DNA of 64,000 nucleotides, taken from NCBI GenBank assembly GCA_022826805.1, contig JAJDUH010000024.1:1-64000 (forward strand). Reading direction: 5' to 3'. Both the position numbers and the translations under genes were made by a program. The first letter of the stretch is position 1, and each line of letters begins with the position of its first letter. Source of the stretch: Candidatus Poribacteria bacterium. Its GTDB lineage: Bacteria > Poribacteria > WGA-4E > WGA-3G. Positions 8,524-18,232 of this stretch are shown one piece after another. Under the pieces are notes generated by a model, which was not told the DNA's origin, did not search any database, and was given only the letters and a program-made list of their open reading frames with translations.

Positions 8524-9804
8524 GTGATTTTACGTTTGGACGATCTAGACCTAGTCATCAAACTCGTTAGTTTAGGCATACTTTTAATTCTCAATGCGCT
8601 ACTTTCAGCTGCCGAGGCATTGCTTGCCCGGTTAACGCGGGACAATATCCTCAAATTCGCCGAGGAAGGTGGAAGGCGTTACGAAGTCCTCACCTCGCTA
8701 CTGCGCAATCCACGTCGCTACTCGCTCACCATTATCACAGCAAAAACTATTCTGATAGTGGTAAGTGTGATGGTGTTCATGACCTTCTGGAAATATCCAG
8801 CGGCGAATGCGGCTCTCGCTGTCGCGTGTTTTGTCATTTTCACTGAACTGTTCCCCAAAAATTACGTCCAAGGCAGTACGGGAGAAGCAACGATCCGGGC
8901 ACTTAGCGTTCTGCGTGCGATTTATTGGGGTGGATTCATAGTTTTAATCCCGCTAAACTTCGTCGCGAATCTCCTCGTCCGTGTCTTCGGAGGTAAGATT
9001 ACCTCGGCACAAGACAGCCTCGTATCTCCAGAAGTTTTAGAGACCCTTGACAATGTCGCCGATAGCCAAGAAATCTTAGAACCAGACGATCGGGAAATGA
9101 TCTCCCGAATTTTGGACCTGCCAGACAAAGTCGCCAGAGAGATCATGGTTGCCCGAACCGATATGGTCTGTCTCGAAGTCACCACCCCCGGTGACGAAGT
9201 TTTGCAAACAACCATCACATGCCGACATACCCGTATTCCAATCTACGAAGAAACTATTGACCGGATCATCGGGATTTTGCATGTTAAAGATATGTTGGAT
9301 TGCTGGGCGACAGGTAAACCGATTAATCTAAGAGAACTTATCGTCGGTCGAACGCCCTTTTTCACACCGGAAAGTAAGAATATTTCCGAACTGTTCCGAG
9401 AACTTCGGGGACATAAACAGCACATCGCAATCGTCGTAGATGAATATGGTGGTACCGCCGGGATTGTGACATTAGAAAACATCATCGAAGAAATTGTCGG
9501 TGAAATCCACGACGAAGACGAAATAGACGAACAGGATGCCTACATCGAGATGGGTTCCAACACCTACTCGGTCGATGCAAGACTCAATCTTATCGAATTG
9601 AACGAAAAACTCGGTACAGAACTGGAAGCAGAAAACATTGATACGATCGGCGGGTTTGTCGTAGATCATCTTGGGCGAGTGCCTGAACAGCACACCGTAT
9701 TTACCTACCGTGGCATCCGTTTCACCATATTCGAGGCGGATGAACGACGTATCCAAAGAATTCAGATCGAGATGCCGGATATCCACGATAATGATGGGGC
9801 TTAA
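8524..9804 (+). CDS. CNNM/CorC-type CBS-domain transporter protein
   Basis: This protein of about 426 aa has an N-terminal DUF21/CNNM transmembrane region (residues about 8-150), a CBS pair (about 195-320: RTDMVCLEV, TRIPIYEE, HIAIVVDEYGGTAGIVT, ENIIEEIVGEI) and a C-terminal CorC_HlyC domain (about 340-420). Family members act in Mg2+ or Co2+ homeostasis, and the phoH-ybeY-corC order is conserved in bacteria. The start is uncertain: GTG 8524 is very close to the AAGGAG at 8517, while TTG 8536 has a more usable spacing. Its leader carries the dispersed AACCGCAAGGAAA repeat. Confidence 0.87.
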   Translation: MILRLDDLDLVIKLVSLGILLILNALLSAAEALLARLTRDNILKFAEEGGRRYEVLTSLLRNPRRYSLTIITAKTILIVVSVMVFMTFWKYPAANAALAVACFVIFTELFPKNYVQGSTGEATIRALSVLRAIYWGGFIVLIPLNFVANLLVRVFGGKITSAQDSLVSPEVLETLDNVADSQEILEPDDREMISRILDLPDKVAREIMVARTDMVCLEVTTPGDEVLQTTITCRHTRIPIYEETIDRIIGILHVKDMLDCWATGKPINLRELIVGRTPFFTPESKNISELFRELRGHKQHIAIVVDEYGGTAGIVTLENIIEEIVGEIHDEDEIDEQDAYIEMGSNTYSVDARLNLIELNEKLGTELEAENIDTIGGFVVDHLGRVPEQHTVFTYRGIRFTIFEADERRIQRIQIEMPDIHDNDGA

Positions 9805-9906
9805 AAAGCAAAGATTGGCATAAGCACCTCATAGGCACAGTCCTATAAATCTTCCGTCTCATAAAACGGATAATATTCGTGGGCACGCTGTAGAACTTAA
9901 ATTAAT

Positions 9907-9935
9907 TTGACAACGCTCAACAGAAAAGGTATAAT
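9907..9935 (+). promoter_or_regulatory. Perfect-consensus sigma70 promoter for tRNA-Pro
   Basis: TTGACA (9907-9912) and TATAAT (9930-9935) match both consensus hexamers exactly with the ideal 17-base spacer. The tRNA 5' end is 12 bases past the -10 box, so the precursor leader would be only a few bases long. Confidence 0.9.
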
Positions 9936-9947
9936 TAAACACGAGGA

Positions 9948-10025
<78 letters not shown>

Positions 10026-10061
10026 CATCCCCCCAACGATAATATGTTACACCAAATTCCA

Positions 10062-10152
10062 CCCCGCAGAATGCCACACGCGCATTCTAACGTTGATTTA
10101 CGGACAGAATTTGTTTTAGCTTTACATTAGTTTGTCTTTGCTTTACATTACC
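10062..10152 (-). repeat. Composite repeat: REP-like hairpin plus TAATGTAAAG units
   Basis: Read on the minus strand, this stretch holds two TAATGTAAAGC units, ACAAATTCTGTCCG, then CGTAAATCAACGTT and a hairpin with arms AGAATGC and GCATTCT around GCGTGTG. The same order of parts, TAATGTAAAG units then the hairpin, occurs on the plus strand at 44483-44740. It lies directly upstream of recO. Confidence 0.6.
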
Positions 10153-10938
10153 ATGGCAGCCCAAAAGACACAAGCGATCGTCATTCGCACCTTTCCCCTT
10201 CAGGAATTCCATAAGATCATTACCTTCTACACGCCCGACTTTGGGAAGGTTAAAGCGGTTGCTTACGGTGTAAAAAGTCCGAAAAGCCGCCTCGGTGGAA
10301 GTTTAGAACTCCTTAACTACGGAACACTTCTCTTTCAACATCGTGAAAATCGAGAATTACAAAACATTACTGATTTCAATCTCCTTGATGGGTTTGATGC
10401 AATGCGCTCTGATTTCACACGTATTACCTACGGATGCTATTTCGCTGAACTCGTAGATAGCATCGCATCAGAAGGGGTCTCTAACCCTGAAATTTTCGAT
10501 CTCCTCCGAACCACCTATCAATTTCTGGCGCACGCCGATGATGTTCCCCTGCTTGCGAGAGGGTTTGAAATTAAGTTTCTGGACTGTGCAGGCTATGGAC
10601 CCGAACTTTCACGCTGTGTTCATTGCAGTTCAACTGTAAAAGGCACATTTGTTGATGAAAAAAGTGAATCAACAAGCAAATTTGGCGTAGCGTTTAGTGT
10701 CCGTTACGGCGGTGTGCTTTGTGGGGATTGCGAAAATCGAGACGGTGCTGCGTTTACTATCGCACCCGGTAGCTGCGAATTGTTAAAGATGCTTCGGAAA
10801 TCCGAGTGGGATCGGTTTAACCGAATTCGCGCCTCCACCCGCAATCATAAAGAACTTAAAGGCGTGCTTGGCAGTTTTATTGAATATCATACCGAACGAA
10901 ACTTAAAAAGCCTCAGATTCATTGAGAGTGTTTTGTAG
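10153..10938 (+). CDS. recO: DNA repair protein RecO
   Basis: The protein is about 261 aa from ATG 10153. It has the RecO OB-fold N-terminus (QAIVIRTFPLQEFHKIITFYT, then FGKVKAVAYGVKSPKS) and the helical C-terminal domain with a zinc-binding pair of Cys motifs (CVHC and CGDC). RecO works with RecF and RecR in loading RecA at gaps. A TTG start at 10132 is possible, but it would begin inside the repeated element upstream; neither start has a clear Shine-Dalgarno. Confidence 0.87.
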   Translation: MAAQKTQAIVIRTFPLQEFHKIITFYTPDFGKVKAVAYGVKSPKSRLGGSLELLNYGTLLFQHRENRELQNITDFNLLDGFDAMRSDFTRITYGCYFAELVDSIASEGVSNPEIFDLLRTTYQFLAHADDVPLLARGFEIKFLDCAGYGPELSRCVHCSSTVKGTFVDEKSESTSKFGVAFSVRYGGVLCGDCENRDGAAFTIAPGSCELLKMLRKSEWDRFNRIRASTRNHKELKGVLGSFIEYHTERNLKSLRFIESVL

Positions 10939-11024
10939 ATATCCAAATAATTACCGCTCAGGTTATCTATCCAACATTCATATACTTCGTCTAAAGACGT
11001 TTTGAATATATAAGGAGTCATAAA

Positions 11025-14000
11025 TTGAAAAAAAATAACGTTTTGACTACGCTTAGCAGCAGGCTTCAGAAACTTGCAAGCCTCACCAAAATAGCAGTTT
11101 TTTTATTTTTTGCTGTCTATCTCGTTACAACCATCAACCTTGACCTCTCCGCTGCTATCACTGGAAAAATTTCCGGTGTAATCACTGCTGAAGCGACGAA
11201 TGAACCACTCGTAAATGTTACAGTAACACTTGTCGGCACAAGCAGTACCGCTACAACAAACGATTCTGGCTATTACGTGATGACTAACATTCCACCCGGA
11301 GATTATGACGTAAAAGCTGAATTGAGCGATTATGGTCCCGAAACTGTGGAGGGTGCGAAAGTGCTCGCGGGACTCACGACAACATTGGACTTTACCCTAA
11401 AGAGTGCCGCGGTGCAACTTGAAGGGATAACGGTAACGGCTGTCAAACCCCTCATCAAGCGGGATGTCACTCAGACGACAAGAATCATTGAATCAGAGGA
11501 TATTGAGGCTATGCCCCGCGATACAGTGAACGGGATTCTACAAACGCTACCCGGGGTGGCAGTACTCAACTCAACTGGGTCAACACATGTTCGGGGCGGC
11601 AGGTCAACGGAGGTCCGGTATCTTATTGACGGTATCCCGATTAACGATCCAATCGGCAGAAGTTTGGGCGTGAGCATTGGCACGAATTCCCTTGAACAAA
11701 TGGAGGTCATTACAGGTGGATTCAACGCCGAACACGGGGACGCGCAATCCGGCATCGTTAATCTCATCACGAAAGTTGGAACAAATAAATTTTCTGGTAG
11801 AGTCCGCTATCGCGTTGGACAGTGGATAGAGCACCACGGAGACCCGTTATACGGTCCCTGGCTCGACCCAGACAACGGATTCCGACCTGTCGCACTTGAA
11901 CCTTTCAGGGGAATCTTTATCGGTCAACCCTATGACTATCAAACGCCATATCGCGGGCAAGACATCACAGTGGCGGAATTAGCGGAGCAAGAAGGCGATG
12001 ACAAGGTCGTCTTTACAGAGATTTTCCCCGGTGTGTACGCCGACAGAACAGAAAATCCCCTGCAACCTGTGATAGATACCGAAACAGGTGAACCGCAAGT
12101 TAATCCCGATACGGGTGAAGCGGTTATGTCGCGCCAACCTTACAAGGATGCCGATGGAACTGTTATCGACTATGAAAAGAAACAGGTCACACTCTTAGAC
12201 GGCTATGTTGTAGATTTGAGCCAGTACGGCGGGTTGTTCAACGACACGAAAAAATATGATTTGTCTCCGAGCCACATCGGTGAATTCGCACTCAGTGGAC
12301 CGATATGGGGCAACCGCCTGACGTTCTCCGCTTCCAGCCAGTTACGACGGGATAACAGTTTTTTGCCTAATAGTGGCGGAACAGGATATATCTTACAAGG
12401 AAAACTGAAATTTGAAGTAACACCCAGTATCAAACTCACTGCGGGTGGACTTTTCGATAAGCGAGAAAGCCACTCCTATGGTGGCGCGCTACGCTTCTGG
12501 CCCAGTGCTATTCCAGAGTCAAACTCGAATGCCCGGAGCATGTCCCTGCGGCTCTCACACAATATCAACTCCGGCACTTTCTATACGCTGACACTTGGGC
12601 AATTCCATCGTGCTTCTGAGGCGAATCAACCCGGAAAAGTGTGGGATCCATTGGAGAAAACGTTTGATGACAACGCATGGGATCCTGAAAAATCCTTTGA
12701 GCAGAACGAAGAAGAAGGTAGGATCAGAAACCCACCCCAACAGGCATATAATGACACAACTTACTTTGTTGCAGGAGATAACAATTCCTGGGGTTCCCGC
12801 CATGCGACGACTTCAATATTGAGAGGAGATTTCTCCAGTCAAGTTACGGCGAACCATCAGATTCAGACAGGCGTTGAATTCTTGGCATACGACCTCTATA
12901 ATCTTGGCACAACAAATTATGGAAGTTCCAATCTCTACATGGAATTTTATGATGTTCAGCCGCAAGCCGTGAGTATGTATCTCCAAGATAAAATGGAATA
13001 CGAAGGTATGATCGTCAACGCCGGACTACGATATGACCTGTATAGTCCGGATGGCATCTCACCAGCGGATCCGTTGGACCCACTCGAATTGAATGACGAC
13101 GGCACAATCAAACTGGACAAAAGCACCTATAAAGTCGGTCTACCGATTATCAAAGATCCAGTTGAAGCCTCTGTCAAACACATGATTGCGCCACGTCTTG
13201 GTATCTCTTTCCCGATTACCGATCGGTCGAAATTGCACTTCACGTATGGGCATTACTACCAGATTCCACGCGGTGATGACCTCTACGAAAATCTTAGTTT
13301 TGACATGCGAGGCGCAATCCGTAGAAGGGGCAATCCAGACCTAAATCCAGAGAAAACTATCGCCTATGAAGTCGGCATAATACGGCAATTCACCGACGAC
13401 TTAACGATAGACATTACCGGGTTCACCAAGGATATTGACAGACTCGTCAATAGCGTTCATGTTGACATTACCAACGATTACAGTTATTTCCTTAATGATG
13501 TCTTCAACGGCAGACCCCACGGTATCTACGGTCGAGTTCAGGGATTTGAACTCACGATTCGCAAGTGGCGCACTGGACGGAGTCCAGTTTCTGGACTGCT
13601 CAGTTACACCTATTCTGTCGCAAAAGGAAAAGGCTCCAGTCGAAACCTCGGTTACTTAACCTATTACCGCCAGCAGCCTGAGGTAACAGAAAGTCATCCG
13701 TTAGCTTGGGACCAGCGGCATATTTTTTCGGGCGCGTTAGACATTCAACTTCCCTTCGATTCTGCTGTTAACTTTGTTGGTCGGTATGCCAGCGGCTTGC
13801 CTTACACACCGAATCCGAGATCACCGGTCAAACCCGACATCAACTCGAAGCGTTATCCGTCAACCTATAACGTTGACGCGCTCTTTAGCAAACGGAGCAG
13901 GATTGGTGGGCTGACGTACACCTTCTTTGCAGACATCCGGAACATTTTCAACACGAAAAACCTTGACGATCTTCTCGATGCGGTGACGTATGACCGATAT

Positions 14001-14090
14001 GGTATCCCGCTCGACAGTCAGAAGCATTCACATCCGCTGTCGTGGAGTTCACCACGTTTGATTATGATGGGCGTGAGTTTAGATTTTTAG
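11025..14090 (+). CDS. TonB-dependent outer-membrane receptor with CarboxypepD_reg domain
   Basis: This 1021-aa protein has an N-terminal hydrophobic export signal (about residues 20-45), then an Ig-like carboxypeptidase-regulatory domain (about 48-130: GKISGVITAEATNEPLVNVTVTLVG and so on, DYDVKAEL). The TonB plug follows (about 145-250: ETRIIESEDIEAMPRDTV-like region, VRGGRSTEVRYLIDGIP, QSGIVNLITK), and then a beta-barrel ending in the aromatic terminus SLDF. The layout is SusC/CirA-like; the ligand is unknown. The start is TTG 11025 with AAGGAG 7 bases upstream. The next gene begins 14 bases after the stop. Confidence 0.9.
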   Translation: MKKNNVLTTLSSRLQKLASLTKIAVFLFFAVYLVTTINLDLSAAITGKISGVITAEATNEPLVNVTVTLVGTSSTATTNDSGYYVMTNIPPGDYDVKAELSDYGPETVEGAKVLAGLTTTLDFTLKSAAVQLEGITVTAVKPLIKRDVTQTTRIIESEDIEAMPRDTVNGILQTLPGVAVLNSTGSTHVRGGRSTEVRYLIDGIPINDPIGRSLGVSIGTNSLEQMEVITGGFNAEHGDAQSGIVNLITKVGTNKFSGRVRYRVGQWIEHHGDPLYGPWLDPDNGFRPVALEPFRGIFIGQPYDYQTPYRGQDITVAELAEQEGDDKVVFTEIFPGVYADRTENPLQPVIDTETGEPQVNPDTGEAVMSRQPYKDADGTVIDYEKKQVTLLDGYVVDLSQYGGLFNDTKKYDLSPSHIGEFALSGPIWGNRLTFSASSQLRRDNSFLPNSGGTGYILQGKLKFEVTPSIKLTAGGLFDKRESHSYGGALRFWPSAIPESNSNARSMSLRLSHNINSGTFYTLTLGQFHRASEANQPGKVWDPLEKTFDDNAWDPEKSFEQNEEEGRIRNPPQQAYNDTTYFVAGDNNSWGSRHATTSILRGDFSSQVTANHQIQTGVEFLAYDLYNLGTTNYGSSNLYMEFYDVQPQAVSMYLQDKMEYEGMIVNAGLRYDLYSPDGISPADPLDPLELNDDGTIKLDKSTYKVGLPIIKDPVEASVKHMIAPRLGISFPITDRSKLHFTYGHYYQIPRGDDLYENLSFDMRGAIRRRGNPDLNPEKTIAYEVGIIRQFTDDLTIDITGFTKDIDRLVNSVHVDITNDYSYFLNDVFNGRPHGIYGRVQGFELTIRKWRTGRSPVSGLLSYTYSVAKGKGSSRNLGYLTYYRQQPEVTESHPLAWDQRHIFSGALDIQLPFDSAVNFVGRYASGLPYTPNPRSPVKPDINSKRYPSTYNVDALFSKRSRIGGLTYTFFADIRNIFNTKNLDDLLDAVTYDRYGIPLDSQKHSHPLSWSSPRLIMMGVSLDF

Positions 14091-14104
14091 GAGGAGAGTT
14101 CTAA

Positions 14105-14758
14105 ATGAGAGAAATCAACATTGCAGAGGCGGATATTGATGCTGTAGCAAATGAGATAGTGAAGTTTGCCTCGGATCTTCCAAGCCCAGAAGATTTGGTG
14201 GATTCTCGTTCTCCTGCTGTTAAAGTTACTGACTGTGTCCTTTCACTCAACAGACCATACGATACGTTCGTGGCACCCCGGCTGAAAACTTTTATGAGCA
14301 ACCATCCCAATATACAACAGATCACCGAGTTGGCTGAGCTCATAACAAGTTATTCAACACCACATGCGTTCGTGCAACAGGAACTCAATTATAATCACGA
14401 GGATCGTGCAAGGATTCTGCATGAGGTAGTCATGTTTCTTTGTACAATTATTCAACAAACACCAACGATGCCTGAAGAAAAGGCTCTCAAACAGTGGGTA
14501 GTGGAAACACAGCCTCAGACTCACAGATTAAACATTAGAGGTTTTGGACCTGCTGGTTTTCAGTACCTCTGCATATTGTTCGGTGCGGATACCACGAAAC
14601 CGGACATTTATATCATCAGATTTGTATCTGATATATTAAACCGAGATGTATCAGACTTAGAAGCCCATGCTCTCTTGGAAGCAGCCTGTGAACGCGAGGA
14701 TCTCTCTGTCCGAGCAGTTGATAGTTACATCTGGAAAAAGGGGGCACGTGGAGAGTAA
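14105..14758 (+). CDS. Conserved hypothetical, possible HhH-GPD-like fold
   Basis: This 217-aa protein is mostly helical and has no signal peptide. The segment LNIRGFGPAGFQYLCILFGA followed by TTKPDIYIIRFVSDIL resembles the helix-hairpin-helix and following region of HhH-GPD DNA glycosylases (the G.G...A..L and D.H..R pattern). I place it there only tentatively, and no catalytic Lys/Asp can be assigned with confidence. The start follows TAGGAGGAG, 14 bases after the TonB receptor stop, and hicB follows after a single base. Confidence 0.6.
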   Translation: MREINIAEADIDAVANEIVKFASDLPSPEDLVDSRSPAVKVTDCVLSLNRPYDTFVAPRLKTFMSNHPNIQQITELAELITSYSTPHAFVQQELNYNHEDRARILHEVVMFLCTIIQQTPTMPEEKALKQWVVETQPQTHRLNIRGFGPAGFQYLCILFGADTTKPDIYIIRFVSDILNRDVSDLEAHALLEAACEREDLSVRAVDSYIWKKGARGE

Positions 14759-14759
14759 A

Positions 14760-14969
14760 ATGAAGAATCAAACGTTTACAGCAAGTATCTGGACAGAAGA
14801 TAACTGGTTTATTGCCCAATGCTTAGAGGTTGATATTGCAAGTCAAGGTGAAAGCGAAGAAGCGGCTTTGGACAATCTGGCAGAAGCATTGGAACTGTAC
14901 TTCGAGTCACCTCAACCGAGTTTGAAACCTGTAATCCGGAAGTTTGAGGCGAAAGTCAGTGCCGCTTAG
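14760..14969 (+). CDS. hicB: HicB-like antitoxin
   Basis: This 69-aa protein has the HicB partial RNase H-like fold: FTASIWTEDNWFIAQCLEVD, then SQGESEEAALDNLAEALELY, a classic HicB sequence. It lacks the extra C-terminal DNA-binding domain of longer HicB proteins. It binds and blocks HicA. The start ATG 14760 follows GTGGAGAG. Its end overlaps the hicA start, giving the antitoxin-first order. Confidence 0.88.
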   Translation: MKNQTFTASIWTEDNWFIAQCLEVDIASQGESEEAALDNLAEALELYFESPQPSLKPVIRKFEAKVSAA

Positions 14970-15180
14970 ACCGCTCTCGTATCGTCAAGTTAAACGTAAA
15001 TTGGAGAAAGTGGGATTCACGGTAACGAGTCAACGAGGCAGTCATGTAAAATTTGTCCGATACAACAGCGATGGAACTCAGACAGCGATTGTTCCACGTC
15101 ATCGCGAAATTTCAGTTGGTCTGCTGCGAAGTATTTCGCGCCAAGCAGGATTAACGCCAAGCGAGTTTGAGGCACTTTAA
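14959..15180 (+). CDS. hicA: HicA-like mRNA interferase toxin
   Basis: This 73-aa protein has the double-stranded RNA-binding-like HicA fold: QVKRKLEKVGFTVTSQRGSH with the catalytic His in RGSHVKF, then IVPRHREISVGLLRSISRQA. It cleaves mRNA when free of HicB. GTG 14959 is chosen because it gives the usual HicA length and overlaps hicB by 11 bases; a TTG at 14944 would add 5 residues. Confidence 0.88.
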   Translation: MPLRPLSYRQVKRKLEKVGFTVTSQRGSHVKFVRYNSDGTQTAIVPRHREISVGLLRSISRQAGLTPSEFEAL

Positions 15181-15246
15181 GGGATGCCTGCTGAAGTAAT
15201 AATATATTCCGCAATCCATGAAATTCAGATATTAAAGAGATGATGT

Positions 15247-15795
15247 ATGCCGTTTGTTGTTGAATTATACTTTGATCCCTCAGCCGAAGAACACATTTAC
15301 GGTGCTTGGAAAGCCATTGATGAAGCAGGAATTAGTGATTCTATGCCCAAAGGTGGTTACCGTCCGCATATATCGCTTGGGGTTTGCGACCACCTTGAAA
15401 CAGATTCACTTGCACAGGAACTTTCAACATTTACAGCGGAGGTCGCGCCCTTTCGATTATTATTCCCCAACATAGGTATCTTTTCTACATCGGAAGGGGT
15501 TGTTTTTTTAGGTGTGACGGTTACCGAGCAATTGCTCAATGTACACACAAGATTTCATGAAATCTTCAAAAAACACGCACAGGAACAACGAGAATATTAC
15601 ACTGTTGGAAATTGGACGCCACACTGTACGCTCGCTTTCGGTTTGTCGGAGCATCAGATCGCTGAAGCAGTAACTGTTTGTCGGCACATTGACTTACCAG
15701 TTTCCACGGAAGTCAAAGAGATTGGCGTGGTGAATGTTTCTCCTGCCGGTTGTCAAACATTGTATTCGTGCGATCTCAATCCACAGAAGGAATAG
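15247..15795 (+). CDS. 2'-5' RNA ligase (2H phosphoesterase) family protein
   Basis: This 182-aa protein has the two HxS/T motifs of the 2H phosphoesterase superfamily: PHISLG (about residue 40) and PHCTLAFG (about residue 121). Members act on 2'-5' RNA bonds or cyclic phosphates; the natural substrate is unknown here. The start ATG follows AAAGAGATG. It lies 66 bases after hicA, perhaps by chance, perhaps in the same transcript. Confidence 0.85.
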   Translation: MPFVVELYFDPSAEEHIYGAWKAIDEAGISDSMPKGGYRPHISLGVCDHLETDSLAQELSTFTAEVAPFRLLFPNIGIFSTSEGVVFLGVTVTEQLLNVHTRFHEIFKKHAQEQREYYTVGNWTPHCTLAFGLSEHQIAEAVTVCRHIDLPVSTEVKEIGVVNVSPAGCQTLYSCDLNPQKE

Positions 15796-15826
15796 AAGTA
15801 TTTCAGATAGATTTAAGACATAACAG

Positions 15827-17716
15827 ATGAATTTTGTGGGAGCCAACCTCAAAAGCCAATTTACATTCGTAAAAATCGTTCTTCTCTGTATCCTAATAGC
15901 CTCAGGGGTTTTGGTGCTGCGGAACCTCGGACATAGTGGGATTACCTACTGGGACGAAGGGTTCCACGCCGTCGTTGCGCGGAATTTGACAAAACATCCG
16001 CTCAAATTCACGCTCTACGATCAACCGTGGCTCCCTTATGATTACAAAGGTTGGGGTGAGAATCATATTTGGCTCCATAAACCGCCGGTAGCGATGTGGA
16101 CGATCTGGCTCTCTCACCTAATTTTCGGCATTAACACGTTCGCGCTCCGGTTGCCGTCGGCGATCAGTTTAGTTGTGACGACGTGGTTGACGTATCGGAT
16201 CGCCGCGGATCTCTTTGACAAACGAACAGGACTCATTGCGGCGTTTCTTCAAGCGTTTAATCCGTTTCTTTTTCAGTCCGTTCACGGTTACCGCTATTCG
16301 GATCATATTGACATCGCCCTGCTACTCTGGGTACAGGTTTCGTGTTGGTTCCTATTGCGTGCTATTCGGACTGGAAAACGAAAGCATTACATTTTATCAG
16401 GCGTTACGATGGGCATCGCCTATCTATCTAAAAGTTACCTCGCGCTCATCACCTTTGGCATTGCGCTGGTCGTTTGGGTGGTCACTTGGTATGCTGGACA
16501 ACGCAATCCGATATCCAAAGAGGAGAGGGAATTAAAGGATTGGCAGGGTAATCCGAAGGGCATAGTCCGTAACGGAGTGGAGGACGGTTCTACGGAGAGG
16601 CGCGTTAAATACCTAACCCGCCTGACCGAACCGCAAGGAATAATTAAAAAAAGGGACATCGGTCTACAACTCTTAGCGGCAATTGCGACAGTGGCACCGT
16701 GGACGATCTATTGCCTGATTTACTATCGCAAAGAATTCTTATGGGAACATAAACGCGTCCTTGATCATCTCAACACCGATATCGAAAGCTGGGGGGCAAG
16801 TTGGGATAGACCGTTGTTTGATTATATGCCGTTGTTCTATCCGATGTTTTATACTGCACTCGTTGCGGCGGTCCTGTGTCTGATTGTGGTTCTGTTTAAA
16901 CGCTGGCAATTAGCGGAACTGTTTATGTTAGCGTGGAGTATCGGTGTTATTGTTCCACACACATTGGCACAGACAAAAACACCTTCGGCAACAATGATTG
17001 CCGTGCCACCACTGCTAATTTGTTTGGCAGCAGTTATCAGTCGAGCATGGCAACGACGAGATTGGATTTATACTTCTATATGGGCAGCGGGAATGTTTGC
17101 CATCACTGTCATCTCTGGTGGACGCACACTCGTCGAAAGTCGAGACCAGTTCGACGAACTCAATATGGTTGCCCCTTTTATCCAGACTAATTTCTGGATC
17201 ATTGAGCAACTAATCGGGTTTGGTGTGCTACTCGCAATTTTTGCGGGTGCGTATAGGCTAATTCGCCAACACAACTCACAAAGGTGGTTTTTACTTGGAT
17301 TACGTACGGTGGCACTTGCGATTGCGTTGTTCTATGCAGGACATTATGTGCATGCAGCATACAAGGTTACAGAACGGAATAGCAAGGTTCCTTTATATGA
17401 AACGAGCGGCCAACGTCTCCAACGCGAGCTGCCCGAGAATGCCTGTTTCTTTCTTGACGATGAACGCGTCGGGGCACATTTCGATTTGATGTATTATGCC
17501 GACCGGTCAACGTATCAAATTTATAATAAGCACATGAAAAAGCCTCGCGATTTCAAGCGCCAAGCCAAGCAAGCGCGTGCAGCAGGGGCAATTCCATATA
17601 TCTTCTCCGTCAAAGAGACAACGTATGATTATCCACTGTTCATTGAAGGCGAAGTCGACCTCGGAAATGGAAAAATACAGAAATATCGGGTTCTTGAAAT
17701 TACAGAAATCCAATGA
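15827..17716 (+). CDS. GT39/ArnT-like membrane glycosyltransferase
   Basis: This 629-aa integral membrane protein of the PMT/ArnT (GT-C) type transfers a sugar from a polyprenyl-phosphate donor. Features are an N-terminal TM helix, the first external loop with the catalytic acidic pair in YWDEGFHAVVARNL, many TM helices, and a C-terminal soluble domain with a polar end. Residues about 225-275 form a charged segment between two TM helices. That segment is encoded partly by sequence related to the dispersed CCGAACCGCAAGGAA repeat and looks like an in-frame insertion. The start ATG 15827 has no strong Shine-Dalgarno. Confidence 0.85.
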   Translation: MNFVGANLKSQFTFVKIVLLCILIASGVLVLRNLGHSGITYWDEGFHAVVARNLTKHPLKFTLYDQPWLPYDYKGWGENHIWLHKPPVAMWTIWLSHLIFGINTFALRLPSAISLVVTTWLTYRIAADLFDKRTGLIAAFLQAFNPFLFQSVHGYRYSDHIDIALLLWVQVSCWFLLRAIRTGKRKHYILSGVTMGIAYLSKSYLALITFGIALVVWVVTWYAGQRNPISKEERELKDWQGNPKGIVRNGVEDGSTERRVKYLTRLTEPQGIIKKRDIGLQLLAAIATVAPWTIYCLIYYRKEFLWEHKRVLDHLNTDIESWGASWDRPLFDYMPLFYPMFYTALVAAVLCLIVVLFKRWQLAELFMLAWSIGVIVPHTLAQTKTPSATMIAVPPLLICLAAVISRAWQRRDWIYTSIWAAGMFAITVISGGRTLVESRDQFDELNMVAPFIQTNFWIIEQLIGFGVLLAIFAGAYRLIRQHNSQRWFLLGLRTVALAIALFYAGHYVHAAYKVTERNSKVPLYETSGQRLQRELPENACFFLDDERVGAHFDLMYYADRSTYQIYNKHMKKPRDFKRQAKQARAAGAIPYIFSVKETTYDYPLFIEGEVDLGNGKIQKYRVLEITEIQ

Positions 17717-17749
17717 TTAGATGTATGACAAGCCGCAAATTATAGTATA

Positions 17750-18112
17750 ATGCATATCAAAACTGAAGCAGACTATGAAGCTGCACTAAAAGAGATAGAA
17801 CAACTTTGGGGCGCAAATCACGGTTCGCCAGACGGGGACAAACTCGATGTGCTCGTTACACTGGTAGAGGCTTATGAAGAAGAACATTATCCGATTCCGC
17901 CGCCAGATCCTATTGAGGCAATCCTTCACTACATGGAAAACCAAGGGCTATCTGAACACGACCTTGAACCCTATTTCGGTTCGCGCTTGTGCGTGTTAGA
18001 AGTCCTAAATCGGCAACGCAGCTTGTCGCTGGACATGATTCGGAAATTGCACAAAGGGCTTGGAATTCCCGCAGATATTTTAGTGCAACCCTATACATTA
18101 CAAACTCCTTGA
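17750..18112 (+). CDS. HigA-like antitoxin (COG5499 type), no partner seen
   Basis: This 120-aa protein matches the HigA-like family: IKTEADYEAALKEIEQLW, then EEEHYPIPPPDPIEAILHYM, then a helix-turn-helix end. In the usual system a HigB or HicA-like toxin gene lies directly upstream. Here the upstream gene is a membrane glycosyltransferase and no toxin gene is visible downstream, so it appears to be an orphan. It may regulate another locus. Confidence 0.8.
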   Translation: MHIKTEADYEAALKEIEQLWGANHGSPDGDKLDVLVTLVEAYEEEHYPIPPPDPIEAILHYMENQGLSEHDLEPYFGSRLCVLEVLNRQRSLSLDMIRKLHKGLGIPADILVQPYTLQTP

Positions 18113-18232
18113 TGAATCCTCTGTGGTCTTTAGGAAAATTTTCGGTTTTCATCGGAATCATTCTCTATTACATTTTTAGCCAGAACGGTTTATTGTTAAA
18201 CCTTCAATAAATATACGAGGTAAACGACAATT

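Noticed and set aside
14667..14759. Longer start for hicB
   Set aside because: The added residues are the shadow of the preceding gene; ATG 14760 has a GTGGAGAG site and gives the normal HicB length.
17746..17751. TATAAT as a promoter for the HigA-like gene
   Set aside because: It overlaps the start codon itself, so transcription would begin inside the gene, and no matching -35 box is present.
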